From contig CACZGH010000011.1 of assembly GCA_902780635.1 (NCBI GenBank), forward strand, positions 1-64,000: a stretch of DNA of 64,000 nucleotides, written 5' to 3'. Below, piece after piece: positions 8,248 through 15,360 of this stretch. The notes beneath the pieces are model-generated. The model saw only the letters and a program-made list of their open reading frames with translations, did no database searches and had not been told where the DNA came from. The position numbers and the translations under genes were made by a program. Origin of the DNA: an uncultured Prevotellaceae bacterium. Its GTDB lineage: Bacteria; Bacteroidota; Bacteroidia; Bacteroidales; Bacteroidaceae. The stretch's first letter is position 1. The number at the start of each line of letters is the position of its first letter.

Positions 8248-8707
8248 AAGGCATACGGCGCAACTGCTTGTTGTAGAAGCGGTGGTCATCTGTCACCTCC
8301 ATTCCTATGAAATCAGGTTTCTCAAACGACTCATCCTCCGCACTCAGTTCCACCTCTGCCATCACAAGCCCTTCGTTGTCGCCATAAAACTCGTCTACCT
8401 CGAAAGTGTGACTGCCACACTTCACCAGATAGCGGGTCTTATCTATCATGCCAGGCTCACACAGCCGGAACAATTGTTCGGCCTCCTCCATCGTGATCTG
8501 CTTCTCAAACTCATAGCGAGACATGCCGCCATTGTAAGAGGGACCCTTGATGGTGAGAAATGCCTCGCTGCCGCGCACACGTACCCTGACAGTCGCACCA
8601 CGGGCAGCGATATAGCCCTGACGGATGCGACTGCCAGAATAGGCGTGGCTCTTGAAATCCCTGTCTTTATGCACCAGGAATTTCCGCTCTATTTCCATCC
8701 CGCTCAT
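8207..8707 (-). CDS. CYTH-domain protein (triphosphate tunnel family)
   Basis: The 166-residue protein is a complete CYTH domain. The family signature ExExK is visible at residues 5-9 (EIERK), followed by alternating basic and acidic strands (RIRQGYIA, VRVRVRG, FLTIKG, FEVDEFYG, VMAEVEL) that line the tunnel binding a triphosphate and metal ions. Bacterial relatives include tripolyphosphatases and class IV adenylate cyclases; which activity applies here cannot be told. The start at 8707 follows the stop of the 48-residue gene upstream by one base, so the two are probably translationally coupled; an ATG at 8698 (MEIERK) is an alternative. Confidence 0.88.
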   Translation of the reverse strand: MSGMEIERKFLVHKDRDFKSHAYSGSRIRQGYIAARGATVRVRVRGSEAFLTIKGPSYNGGMSRYEFEKQITMEEAEQLFRLCEPGMIDKTRYLVKCGSHTFEVDEFYGDNEGLVMAEVELSAEDESFEKPDFIGMEVTDDHRFYNKQLRRMPFKLFRDTLPPEYR

Positions 8708-8708
8708 C

Positions 8709-8855
8709 TTACGAGATAGACACAAGCGTGAAGGCCAGATAAGCAATGGCAAGAATGATCAATGCCACACAAATGATGCGGACCACTGTCTGTGCTTGTT
8801 TCTCTTGCTTGGCTTCACGCTGAGCACGCTTAAGGTTTCGTTTTTCGTTGGTCAT
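8709..8855 (-). CDS. 48-residue single-span membrane protein
   Basis: The ORF reads MTNEKRNLKRAQREAKQEKQ, then a membrane segment (VVRIICVALIILAIAYLAFT) and a short tail ending in a TAA at 8711-8709. The strongly basic, alpha-helical N-terminus followed by one transmembrane helix suggests an N-in inner-membrane microprotein. One base separates its stop from the CYTH gene start, so the two form an operon. No family is recognised. Codon use, position and the tight junction all support it being a real gene. Confidence 0.7.
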   Translation of the reverse strand: MTNEKRNLKRAQREAKQEKQAQTVVRIICVALIILAIAYLAFTLVSIS

Positions 8856-8897
8856 GGTGATATGTTTTTATTTTAAAGATTTTTTTTGAGATTTTTT

Positions 8898-8972
8898 CTA
8901 GAGTGGCTAGATTTTCTAGAGTGTCTAGATATTCTAGATCTTCTAGATTTTCTAGATATTCTAGATATTCTA
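8898..8972. repeat. CTAGA nonamer array beginning at the prfB stop codon
   Basis: CTA occurs at 8898, 8907, 8916, 8925, 8934, 8943, 8952, 8961 and 8970, always at 9-bp spacing, mostly as CTAGANNNT. On the prfB strand each unit contributes TAG in the prfB reading frame. The first is the gene's own stop codon, and eight further in-frame UAGs follow. Confidence 0.95.
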
Positions 8973-10091
8973 GCTCTCTTCACTCACAGGAAACTCCATG
9001 AGATAGGCTTTGATGAAGCCATCGAGCTTGCCATTCATCACACCGTCTACATCGGTGGTCTGGTAGTTGGTGCGGTGATCTTTCACACGGCGGTCGTCAA
9101 ACACATAACTGCGTATCTGACTGCCCCACTCTATCTTCTTCTTACCGGCCTCTATCTTTGCCTGTGCCTCCAGACGCTTCTTCATCGCCCGGTCATAGAG
9201 TTGCGACTTGAGCAAACGCATGGCATTCTTGCGGTTCTCCAACTGCTTACGGCTCTCCGTGTTCTCTATGAGGATTTCCTCCTCCTCGCCGGTGTCAGGG
9301 TCGACATACTGATAACGCAGACGCACACCTGTCTCCACTTTGTTGACGTTCTGCCCACCTGCGCCTCCACTACGGAAGAGATCCCACGACACTTTGGAAG
9401 GGTCGACATACACCTCTATCGTGTCATCGACCAAAGGTGAGACAAAAACACTGGCGAAGCTGGTCATTCGTTTGCCCTGCGCATTAAATGGCGACACGCG
9501 TACCAGACGGTGGACACCACTCTCACTCTTGAGGTAGCCGTAGGCATACTCGCCACCCTCTATCTCCATGGTGACGCTCTTAATGCCCGCCTCATCACCG
9601 TCCTGTATATTGCTCACCGTCACCTTATGCCCGTGAGCTTCCGCCCAGCGCATATACATGCGCATAAGCATCTGTGCCCAGTCTTGACTCTCCGTGCCAC
9701 CGGCGCCACTGTTGATTTTCAGCACACAGTCCATCGGATCCTCTTTCTGGCGCAGCATATTCTTCAGTTCCAGTTCTTCGATAGCTTTGATAGCTTTGGC
9801 ATAATCAGCATCTACCTCCTCTTCTGTCACCATCTCGTCATGGTAGAAGTCGAAGGCGAGTTGAAGTTCATCAGCCTTGTCGCGCACATCTTTGTATCCT
9901 ACAATCCATCTTTCAAGGTCTTTCACCTTCTTCATCTGTTCCTGTGCCCTCTGCGGGTCATCCCAGAAATCGGGAGCCTGTGTGCGCAGCTGCTCCTCTT
10001 CGTATTCTATTTTCTTTCTGTCGATGTCAAGATAACGATGCAGCGCATCAGCGCGTTCCATGACATCTTTCAGTTGATCGCTTGTTATCAT
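8970..10091 (-). CDS. prfB: Peptide chain release factor 2
   Basis: RF2 releases the finished peptide at UAA and UGA codons. The 373-residue protein has the RF2 recognition tripeptide in context (RLVRVSPFNAQGKRM) and the catalytic GGQ loop (RSGGAGGQNVNKVETG). Many bacterial prfB genes carry a programmed +1 frameshift at the RGYL-UGA-C site. Here the equivalent segment (RYLDI, residues 19-23) is encoded CTT-GAC with no extra T and no internal stop, so the gene is uninterrupted. The stop codon is UAG, read by RF1, and is the first unit of a nine-UAG array. Octamer and heptamer arrays occupy the spacer upstream. Confidence 0.97.
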   Translation of the reverse strand: MITSDQLKDVMERADALHRYLDIDRKKIEYEEEQLRTQAPDFWDDPQRAQEQMKKVKDLERWIVGYKDVRDKADELQLAFDFYHDEMVTEEEVDADYAKAIKAIEELELKNMLRQKEDPMDCVLKINSGAGGTESQDWAQMLMRMYMRWAEAHGHKVTVSNIQDGDEAGIKSVTMEIEGGEYAYGYLKSESGVHRLVRVSPFNAQGKRMTSFASVFVSPLVDDTIEVYVDPSKVSWDLFRSGGAGGQNVNKVETGVRLRYQYVDPDTGEEEEILIENTESRKQLENRKNAMRLLKSQLYDRAMKKRLEAQAKIEAGKKKIEWGSQIRSYVFDDRRVKDHRTNYQTTDVDGVMNGKLDGFIKAYLMEFPVSEES

Positions 10092-10099
10092 CTTTTATA

Positions 10100-10160
10100 G
10101 TTGACAAGTTGACGAGTTGACAAGTTTTTTTAAGTAGACGAGTTGAAGAGTTGACAAGTT
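10100..10160. repeat. GTTGACRA octamer arrays (two blocks of three)
   Basis: Three units (GTTGACAA, GTTGACGA, GTTGACAA) occupy 10100-10123 and three more (GTAGACGA, GTTGAAGA, GTTGACAA) 10134-10157, separated by a T-rich decamer. They lie immediately upstream of prfB. The same octamer, inverted, recurs at 44373-44396. Confidence 0.9.
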
Positions 10161-10190
10161 ATTTGACTAACTAACTCCTAACTCTTAGCT

Positions 10191-10230
10191 ACTAATTACT
10201 AACTACTAATTACTAATTACTAACTACTTA
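10191..10230. repeat. ACTAAYT heptamer array
   Basis: Five perfect 7-bp units (ACTAATT or ACTAACT) plus a partial unit end on the stop codon of the acyl-CoA synthetase gene. On the synthetase strand each unit contains TAG and/or TAA, and a period of 7 moves these through all three frames. Confidence 0.9.
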
Positions 10231-12042
10231 CCCCTCTTCTTTGTACATTTCGTCAATTTCCTTTTTATAATTTTTGGCCAGCACGTTGCGGCGCAGTTTC
10301 AGTGTGTTGGTCAACTCACCGTCTGCCATGCTAAAAGGCTTGGGCATCAGCGTGAAGCGCTTGATACGCTCATAACTGGCCAGCCCCTGCTGCAGTGTTT
10401 CCAGCCTCTCCTCCATCATGCGGTAAATCTTCGGATTGGCGCAAAGCTCCTCATGGCTGCTATACTTGATGCCAGCCTCCTCAGCATACCCCTCCAGCAA
10501 CGGGAAAACCGGCACGATGAGTGCAGAGACAAATTTCCGCTCATCAGCGATGACCGCCACCTGCTCCACAAACTTGTCAACCAGTAATTTAGACTCTATC
10601 ATCTGCGGTGCGATATACTTACCATTGGAGGTTTTGAACAAGTCTTTGATCCTGTCTTTGAGGAACAGTTCCCCATCCTTCATATAGCCTGAGTCGCCAG
10701 TGCGGAAGAAGCCCTCCTCGTCGAAAGAGGCCGCCGTGAGGGAGTCGCGCTTGTAATAACCACGTGTGATGGTGGGGCCTTTGAGCAAGATCTCGTCGTT
10801 TTCACCAATCTTCACTTGTATACTTGAGATGGGCCTGCCCACCGAACCGATGGTATAAGGCTCTCCCAAATGGTCATTGGAGACGGTAGCCAAGCTCTCC
10901 GTCAGACCATATCCCACCATCATGTTGATACCGATAGAGTGGGTGAACTCCTCCACCTCCGGCGACACCGTCGCTCCTGCTGTGGGGAAGAAATGGGCAT
11001 TTTCCAGTCCAAGTTGTTTGCGGACCAGACTAAACACCGTCTTGTTGTAGAAAGCATACTCCATAGCCAAGTATAACGGCGGGCGCCGTCCATGGCTCAG
11101 ATACTCGATATTGTGGCGCCGTCCCACTTGGAGGGCCTTTCTGAAAAGTGCACGTTTGGCACCACTCGCACTATCAATTTTTGCCTTGACACCCACGTAG
11201 ACTTTCTCCCAGAATCTCGGTACAGAACTCATGCAGGTGGGGTGTATCTCCCGCAGTGTCTCCTGTATTTCCTTTGGATACGTATTGATGACCAGCCGGG
11301 CACCCTCTGTGAGACACAAAATAGCCCATCCCCGCTCAAACACATGCGTATAGGGCAGGAAATTCATCACCACATCCTCTTCCGTCACTGGCACCGCCTG
11401 GTGGTTGGCCTCAAACGCGGCATGATACTGCCCGTAGGTGAGGATGACACCTTTGCTGTCGCCCGTAGTGCCACTGGTATAAAGGATGTTGCAGATATCA
11501 TCGAATGATGCCTGGGCATACAGTTTCTCCACCTCCGTCTGACGTGGGAGTTGCTCACCAAGCTTCATGAAATCATCGAAAAAGATGGCATTGGGGTCAT
11601 CGTTGCTGATACGCACGCTACTATCGAAAATGATGATGCGCTCCAGTGTGGGACACAAAGGGAATATCCGATGTGCCTTATCATACTGCTCCTGCTCGCC
11701 AACGAAAAGGATACGTATCTCTGCGTCATTGATCATAAAACGTATCTGCTCCTCGCTGCTGGTGGCATAGAAGGGCACCGTGACCGCCCTGATGCCAAAA
11801 GCACCAAAGTCAGTATAAAGATACTGCACGGTATTCTGGGAGAACACACCTATGTTCTCCTGCACACCCACACCTACATTAAGAAGTGCATTGGAGACCT
11901 GCTTCACCATGGCGGAGAAATACTCCCACGAGACCGACTTCCACTTCAAGCTGCCGAAATCACGATAGGTAAGCGCAGGTTTTGAGCCATAATTCTTAGC
12001 CTGCTCATGGATAAGGACCGAAAGGTGACAATTTGTCTGCAT
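10228..12042 (-). CDS. Long-chain acyl-CoA synthetase (AMP-binding enzyme)
   Basis: This 604-residue member of the adenylate-forming family activates fatty acids with ATP and CoA. The P-loop-like motif ILYTSGTTGDSKGV lies at about residues 188-201. The downstream motifs are YGLTES, GELFLKDRIKDLFKTSNGKY and a C-terminal lysine segment (MADGELTNTLKLRRN). The length and the long-chain-type gate region agree with FadD-like bacterial enzymes that charge fatty acids for lipid synthesis. It is transcribed alone toward prfB, with repeat arrays between the two. Chain-length preference cannot be deduced. Confidence 0.92.
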   Translation of the reverse strand: MQTNCHLSVLIHEQAKNYGSKPALTYRDFGSLKWKSVSWEYFSAMVKQVSNALLNVGVGVQENIGVFSQNTVQYLYTDFGAFGIRAVTVPFYATSSEEQIRFMINDAEIRILFVGEQEQYDKAHRIFPLCPTLERIIIFDSSVRISNDDPNAIFFDDFMKLGEQLPRQTEVEKLYAQASFDDICNILYTSGTTGDSKGVILTYGQYHAAFEANHQAVPVTEEDVVMNFLPYTHVFERGWAILCLTEGARLVINTYPKEIQETLREIHPTCMSSVPRFWEKVYVGVKAKIDSASGAKRALFRKALQVGRRHNIEYLSHGRRPPLYLAMEYAFYNKTVFSLVRKQLGLENAHFFPTAGATVSPEVEEFTHSIGINMMVGYGLTESLATVSNDHLGEPYTIGSVGRPISSIQVKIGENDEILLKGPTITRGYYKRDSLTAASFDEEGFFRTGDSGYMKDGELFLKDRIKDLFKTSNGKYIAPQMIESKLLVDKFVEQVAVIADERKFVSALIVPVFPLLEGYAEEAGIKYSSHEELCANPKIYRMMEERLETLQQGLASYERIKRFTLMPKPFSMADGELTNTLKLRRNVLAKNYKKEIDEMYKEEG

Positions 12043-12061
12043 AACTCACTACATTTTTGTA

Positions 12062-12069
12062 CAAAGATA
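12062..12069 (-). promoter_or_regulatory. -7 box for the acyl-CoA synthetase
   Basis: The minus strand reads TATCTTTG about 20 nt before the ATG at 12042, giving a short leader of about a dozen nucleotides. No convincing -33 element was found. Confidence 0.5.
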
Positions 12070-12142
12070 CACTTTTCATAGCAAAAGTAGTCTAAATCAC
12101 ACGAAAAACCAAAAAAAAAGTTGATTTTCTTCGATATAGTGC

Positions 12143-12150
12143 TATCTTTG
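12143..12150 (+). promoter_or_regulatory. Upstream -7 box of the M20 peptidase region
   Basis: TATCTTTG lies 18 bp after TTGA (12121-12124). It lies 83 bp upstream of a second box, so the peptidase gene may have tandem promoters. A short CTTG-ctaaat-CAAG hairpin follows. Confidence 0.4.
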
Positions 12151-12225
12151 CTTGCTAAATCAAGCGAAAGTACTCACGCTCGGCAAAAAAAAGAATAAAT
12201 TCTTTTGTTTGCTCTCACTTAATCG

Positions 12226-12233
12226 TACCTTTG
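12226..12233 (+). promoter_or_regulatory. Promoter of the M20 peptidase gene
   Basis: TACCTTTG is preceded 18 bp upstream by TTTG (12204-12207), a good Bacteroidetes -33/-7 pair, with the ATG 28 nt downstream. Confidence 0.65.
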
Positions 12234-12261
12234 CTGTCAAAACACATCAAACATACGCACG

Positions 12262-13320
12262 ATGACAATCAATTACACCACAGAAGCCGTTGACTTGCTG
12301 CGCCAGCTGATCGCCACACCTTCCGTCAGTCGTGAAGAGCATGCGGCTGCCGATATCATGGCCCACACCATCCGTTCCTATGGCATGGACTGCCAGCGTG
12401 AGGCCAACAATATATGGTCCATAGCCGAAGGTTACGACCCAGACCGCCCCACCCTGCTGCTCAACGCACACATCGATACGGTGAAGCCTGTGACAACGTG
12501 GAAGAGAGACCCTTTCCAGCCCACTCTTGAGAACGGCATACTCTACGGTCTTGGCAGTAACGACTGTGGTGGCGGCCTGACCACACTGCTGCAGGTGTAC
12601 AGACACCTGTCGTCCCATCGCCAGAGTTACAACCTCATCTACCTGGCCACAGCAGAAGAGGAAGTCTCAGGTGCCGACGGAGCGCGCAGGGTGCTTCCAC
12701 TGTTGCCAAAGATTGATGTAGCCATTGTGGGTGAGCCGACAGGTATGCAGCCTGCGATAGCAGAAAGAGGGCTGATGGTGATAGACATGACATCAAGGGG
12801 GAAGTCGGGACATGCCGCCCGGGGCGAGGGTGTGAACGCCATTAACGCCATGCTCGACGACCTGTTGTGGCTGCGTGACTATCGTTTTGAGCGGGAGAGT
12901 CCTTTGCTGGGGCCTACCCGGATGAATGTCACCATGGTGAACGCCGGCACCCAGCACAATGTGATTCCCGACACCTGCCGTGCGGTGATTGACGTCCGCA
13001 CTAACGAGTTTTACGACAACGAGGCTGTCTTTCGTTTTATCCGTGAGCATGTCCGCAGCGAGGTGAGAGCACGCTCCTTCCACTTGCGGTCCTCCCATAT
13101 CGCCGAGAGCCACCCCCTCATCCAAAGATGCATCGCCATGGGGATGAAGCCCTTCGGGTCGCCCACCTTGAGCGACCAGTCGCTCATGCCATTCGCTTCG
13201 TTCAAGCTCGGTCCTGGAGATTCCTCCCGTTCCCACACTGCCGACGAGTTCATCCTTGTCAGCGAGATGGAGAACGCCATCACCCAATACATCCGTCTGC
13301 TCGACCGGGCCACCTTCTGA
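12262..13320 (+). CDS. M20-family metallopeptidase, ArgE/DapE-like deacylase
   Basis: This 352-residue zinc amidohydrolase probably cleaves an N-acyl amino acid such as N-acyl-ornithine or -citrulline in arginine synthesis. Metal-binding residues are visible: His70 and Asp72 (NAHIDTV), Asp101 (GLGSNDCGGG), the Glu pair near 133 (ATAEEEVSG), an acidic residue in VGEPTG, and the C-terminal His in SHTADEF. The dimerisation insert (GKSGHAARGEGVNAI) lies between. Length and order match ArgE-type enzymes. Bacteroidetes are known for using succinylated arginine intermediates, so the exact acyl group is uncertain. No other arg gene is nearby. Confidence 0.85.
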   Translation: MTINYTTEAVDLLRQLIATPSVSREEHAAADIMAHTIRSYGMDCQREANNIWSIAEGYDPDRPTLLLNAHIDTVKPVTTWKRDPFQPTLENGILYGLGSNDCGGGLTTLLQVYRHLSSHRQSYNLIYLATAEEEVSGADGARRVLPLLPKIDVAIVGEPTGMQPAIAERGLMVIDMTSRGKSGHAARGEGVNAINAMLDDLLWLRDYRFERESPLLGPTRMNVTMVNAGTQHNVIPDTCRAVIDVRTNEFYDNEAVFRFIREHVRSEVRARSFHLRSSHIAESHPLIQRCIAMGMKPFGSPTLSDQSLMPFASFKLGPGDSSRSHTADEFILVSEMENAITQYIRLLDRATF

Positions 13321-13509
13321 CACCACGTCGATAGTCTGCCCATAGTCGCGGTGGCGCTCTATGGCCTGTTGCAAGTCAGGATTGTCAGTGGTATAAAAAC
13401 TAAGGCTTCCATCTGGTGTGAAGCGAATTCGCCTTACACCAGAGGAAGTCCTCACATTGATGATGAGCCACGTCTGAGCCCAGTATGTCTTTTCCTTTTT
13501 CATATCCAT
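12793..13509 (-). CDS. Uncertain small gene whose frame runs antisense into the M20 gene
   Basis: A promoter-equipped frame starts at ATG 13509 (or MKKEK at 13503) and reads TYWAQTWLIINVRTSSGVRR, then IRFTPDGSLSFYTT, then LQQAIERHRDYG, protein-like sequence for about 63 residues up to the M20 stop. It then stays open for another 528 nt antisense to the M20 gene, where the composition looks like a shadow frame. I read this as a small gene that has lost its own stop codon or been truncated by a deletion joining it to the M20 gene end. No family is recognised with confidence. The part beyond 13320 toward lower coordinates should not be trusted as functional protein. Confidence 0.35.
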   Translation of the reverse strand: MDMKKEKTYWAQTWLIINVRTSSGVRRIRFTPDGSLSFYTTDNPDLQQAIERHRDYGQTIDVVSEGGPVEQTDVLGDGVLHLADKDELVGSVGTGGISRTELERSEWHERLVAQGGRPEGLHPHGDASLDEGVALGDMGGPQVEGACSHLAADMLTDKTKDSLVVVKLVSADVNHRTAGVGNHIVLGAGVHHGDIHPGRPQQRTLPLKTIVTQPQQVVEHGVNGVHTLAPGGMSRLPP

Positions 13510-13528
13510 GTTTCTTTGTTATCAGCCG

Positions 13529-13536
13529 CAAAGATA
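13529..13536 (-). promoter_or_regulatory. -7 box for the short antisense-overlapping gene
   Basis: The minus strand reads TATCTTTG followed by CGG, 19 bp before ATG 13509. It is a strong match and the main reason for taking that short frame seriously. Confidence 0.5.
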
Positions 13537-13575
13537 AACATGAACAAGAGAAAGGTGATGTCATTTTAAAACATT

Positions 13576-15357
13576 CTATTTGCCCAGCCAGGCCTCTGGA
13601 TTGAGCTTGGCTGTCTCACGGCGAAGCTGGAACTGCAGCACATTGTCCTGTCCGATGGTGCCGAGCGACTGTCGTGTGGACACCTGCTGGCCCTTACGTA
13701 CATGCACATTGCGCAAGTTGCAGTAGACAGAGATGAAGTCGCCATGACGCACCATGACCACCATCTGTCCAGCCACACTGACGACAGCGCTGACCTCGCC
13801 ATCATAGATGGAGCGCACGCTGGCACCTGGCTGACAGAGTATATTGATACCCTTATTGTCGAGCTTCACGTTTTTCAAACCCTCTACATCATACTGCCCG
13901 AAATGGCTCACTATCTTATAAGAGCCTGACACTGGCATAGGCAGACGGCCCTTGTTGCTCTCAAAACTACCACTGATCTGGCGGTCTACGGCAGACATCG
14001 ATTCGGCACGCTCTGCCTCACGGGCAGCAGCCTCAGCCTCTTTCTCACGGCGTGCGGCATCAGCCACGGCCTTACGCTCTGCCGCCACACGGGCCGACTC
14101 TGCCTCACGAGCCGCTTGCTCGGCACGCGCCTTTTCTTCAGCACTCCTACGTGCGGCCTCCTCGGCGGCTTTGGCCTCCTGTTCCGCTTTCTTTGCCAGT
14201 GCTGCAGCCTCACGGCGTGCCTTCGCCTCTGATTCGCGTTGGGCTTTCGCCTCTGCTTCAGCAGCAGCGCGCGCCCGTGCCTCGGCAGCAGCCTTCTCAG
14301 CGGCCACACGACGCTCATGCTCACGTGCGGCAGCCTCGGCAGCAGCCTTCAATCTGGCCTCTTCAGCCTTGGCAGCGGCAATGCGCCGCTCCTCTTCCCT
14401 TTTGGCCGCCTCGGCAGCAGCTTTCTGCCTTGCCAGTTCTTCCGCCCGTTTCTTGGCGGCAGCGGCCTCAGCCTTGCGTTTCGCCTCAGCCTCAGCCCTT
14501 GCGCGTGCCTTCTCCACCTCCACAGCGATGAGGCGGTCGATTTCGGCGTTGATCTGCGCATTTTTGCGCTCCTGTTCCGATATGATAGTCTGTATGGTGC
14601 GCTGCTCATTCTGCAGATCGCTCACCACTTTCTGCTGTTCGGTATGTTTGTTCTGCAATTCCGCCTTTGCGGCCTTTCCCTTGCTGAGCAACGTGTTTTT
14701 CTGTCCTTTGGCCGCCTGAAGCTGGCGGTTTTTCTGATTCAGTTCCTCTTGTTTGGCCTTGATCTGCTCTCCCTGCACGCGCTGATAGGCGGCATACTCC
14801 TGTACGAAACGGAGACGGCGGTATGCTTGTGTAAGGCTATTGGCACTGAAGATGAACATCAGTCGGTCTTGGATGGTACGATGTTTGGCCATATACCGCA
14901 TCGACTTGATGAACTTCTCCTGTCGGTCTTTCAACTGTCCCTCAAGTGTAGTGAGTTGTGACTTCAGGATGTCTATATTATTGTCGAGATGCTTGATATC
15001 ATTCTCATAGCCCTCGATATCCTTTTGCTTGGAGTCTATCTCCCCATTGATAACCAAAAGGTCCTGGAGTCGCTTCTCGACATCCATCTTATTGGCTCTC
15101 AGCTTGTTTTGTTGGTCACGGATATCCTGCTCCACCTGTTTGCGTTCTTTCTCAAGTCCACGTATCTCCTTGGTGGTATAATTGGCTTTCTTCCCACTCT
15201 TGGTAGTGGACTTGCCCTTGGTGGTGGCAGGCTGTTGTTTGCTCCGCCTGCTTTGCTGTGTGGTAGTGTGTTGCCGTCTTGTGCTCCCTCTACGAGTCTG
15301 AGCCTGCTGAGGAAGCACCGTCAGCATCAATAAAAAAAGGATGATATATCTTCTCAT
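13576..15357 (-). CDS. EnvC-like murein hydrolase activator (degenerate LytM domain)
   Basis: The 593-residue secreted protein has a signal peptide (about 1-20), a basic linker, coiled coil at about 60-280, a long Ala/Glu/Arg-rich helix at 281-452 and a LytM/M23 domain at about 478-593. The catalytic residues of M23 peptidases appear replaced: Asn501 and Asn505 in NKGINI (normally His and Asp), Asn547 in YCNL (normally His) and Gln576 in LQFQL (normally His). This points to an EnvC-type activator of cell-wall amidases in cell separation rather than a peptidase. It is last in the operon dut-TPR-DUF4292-EnvC, starting 3 nt after the DUF4292 gene. The roughly 170-residue Ala-rich segment is much larger than in E. 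coli EnvC. Confidence 0.87.
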   Translation of the reverse strand: MRRYIILFLLMLTVLPQQAQTRRGSTRRQHTTTQQSRRSKQQPATTKGKSTTKSGKKANYTTKEIRGLEKERKQVEQDIRDQQNKLRANKMDVEKRLQDLLVINGEIDSKQKDIEGYENDIKHLDNNIDILKSQLTTLEGQLKDRQEKFIKSMRYMAKHRTIQDRLMFIFSANSLTQAYRRLRFVQEYAAYQRVQGEQIKAKQEELNQKNRQLQAAKGQKNTLLSKGKAAKAELQNKHTEQQKVVSDLQNEQRTIQTIISEQERKNAQINAEIDRLIAVEVEKARARAEAEAKRKAEAAAAKKRAEELARQKAAAEAAKREEERRIAAAKAEEARLKAAAEAAAREHERRVAAEKAAAEARARAAAEAEAKAQRESEAKARREAAALAKKAEQEAKAAEEAARRSAEEKARAEQAAREAESARVAAERKAVADAARREKEAEAAAREAERAESMSAVDRQISGSFESNKGRLPMPVSGSYKIVSHFGQYDVEGLKNVKLDNKGINILCQPGASVRSIYDGEVSAVVSVAGQMVVMVRHGDFISVYCNLRNVHVRKGQQVSTRQSLGTIGQDNVLQFQLRRETAKLNPEAWLGK

Positions 15358-15360
15358 GTC

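Noticed and set aside
8708-8752. Upstream extension of the CYTH protein to 8752
   Set aside because: It overlaps the 48-residue membrane-protein gene in another frame, and the conserved domain begins at MEIERK; the coupled start at 8707 is better.
10020-10091. Programmed frameshift in prfB
   Set aside because: The site was checked directly: the frame is continuous from the ATG, with CTT-GAC where other bacteria have CTT-TGA-C.
13952-14961. Long plus-strand frames opposite the EnvC-like gene
   Set aside because: They are complements of GC-rich Ala/Glu/Arg codons and consist of Ala/Ser or Pro/His/Arg runs; none resembles a real protein.
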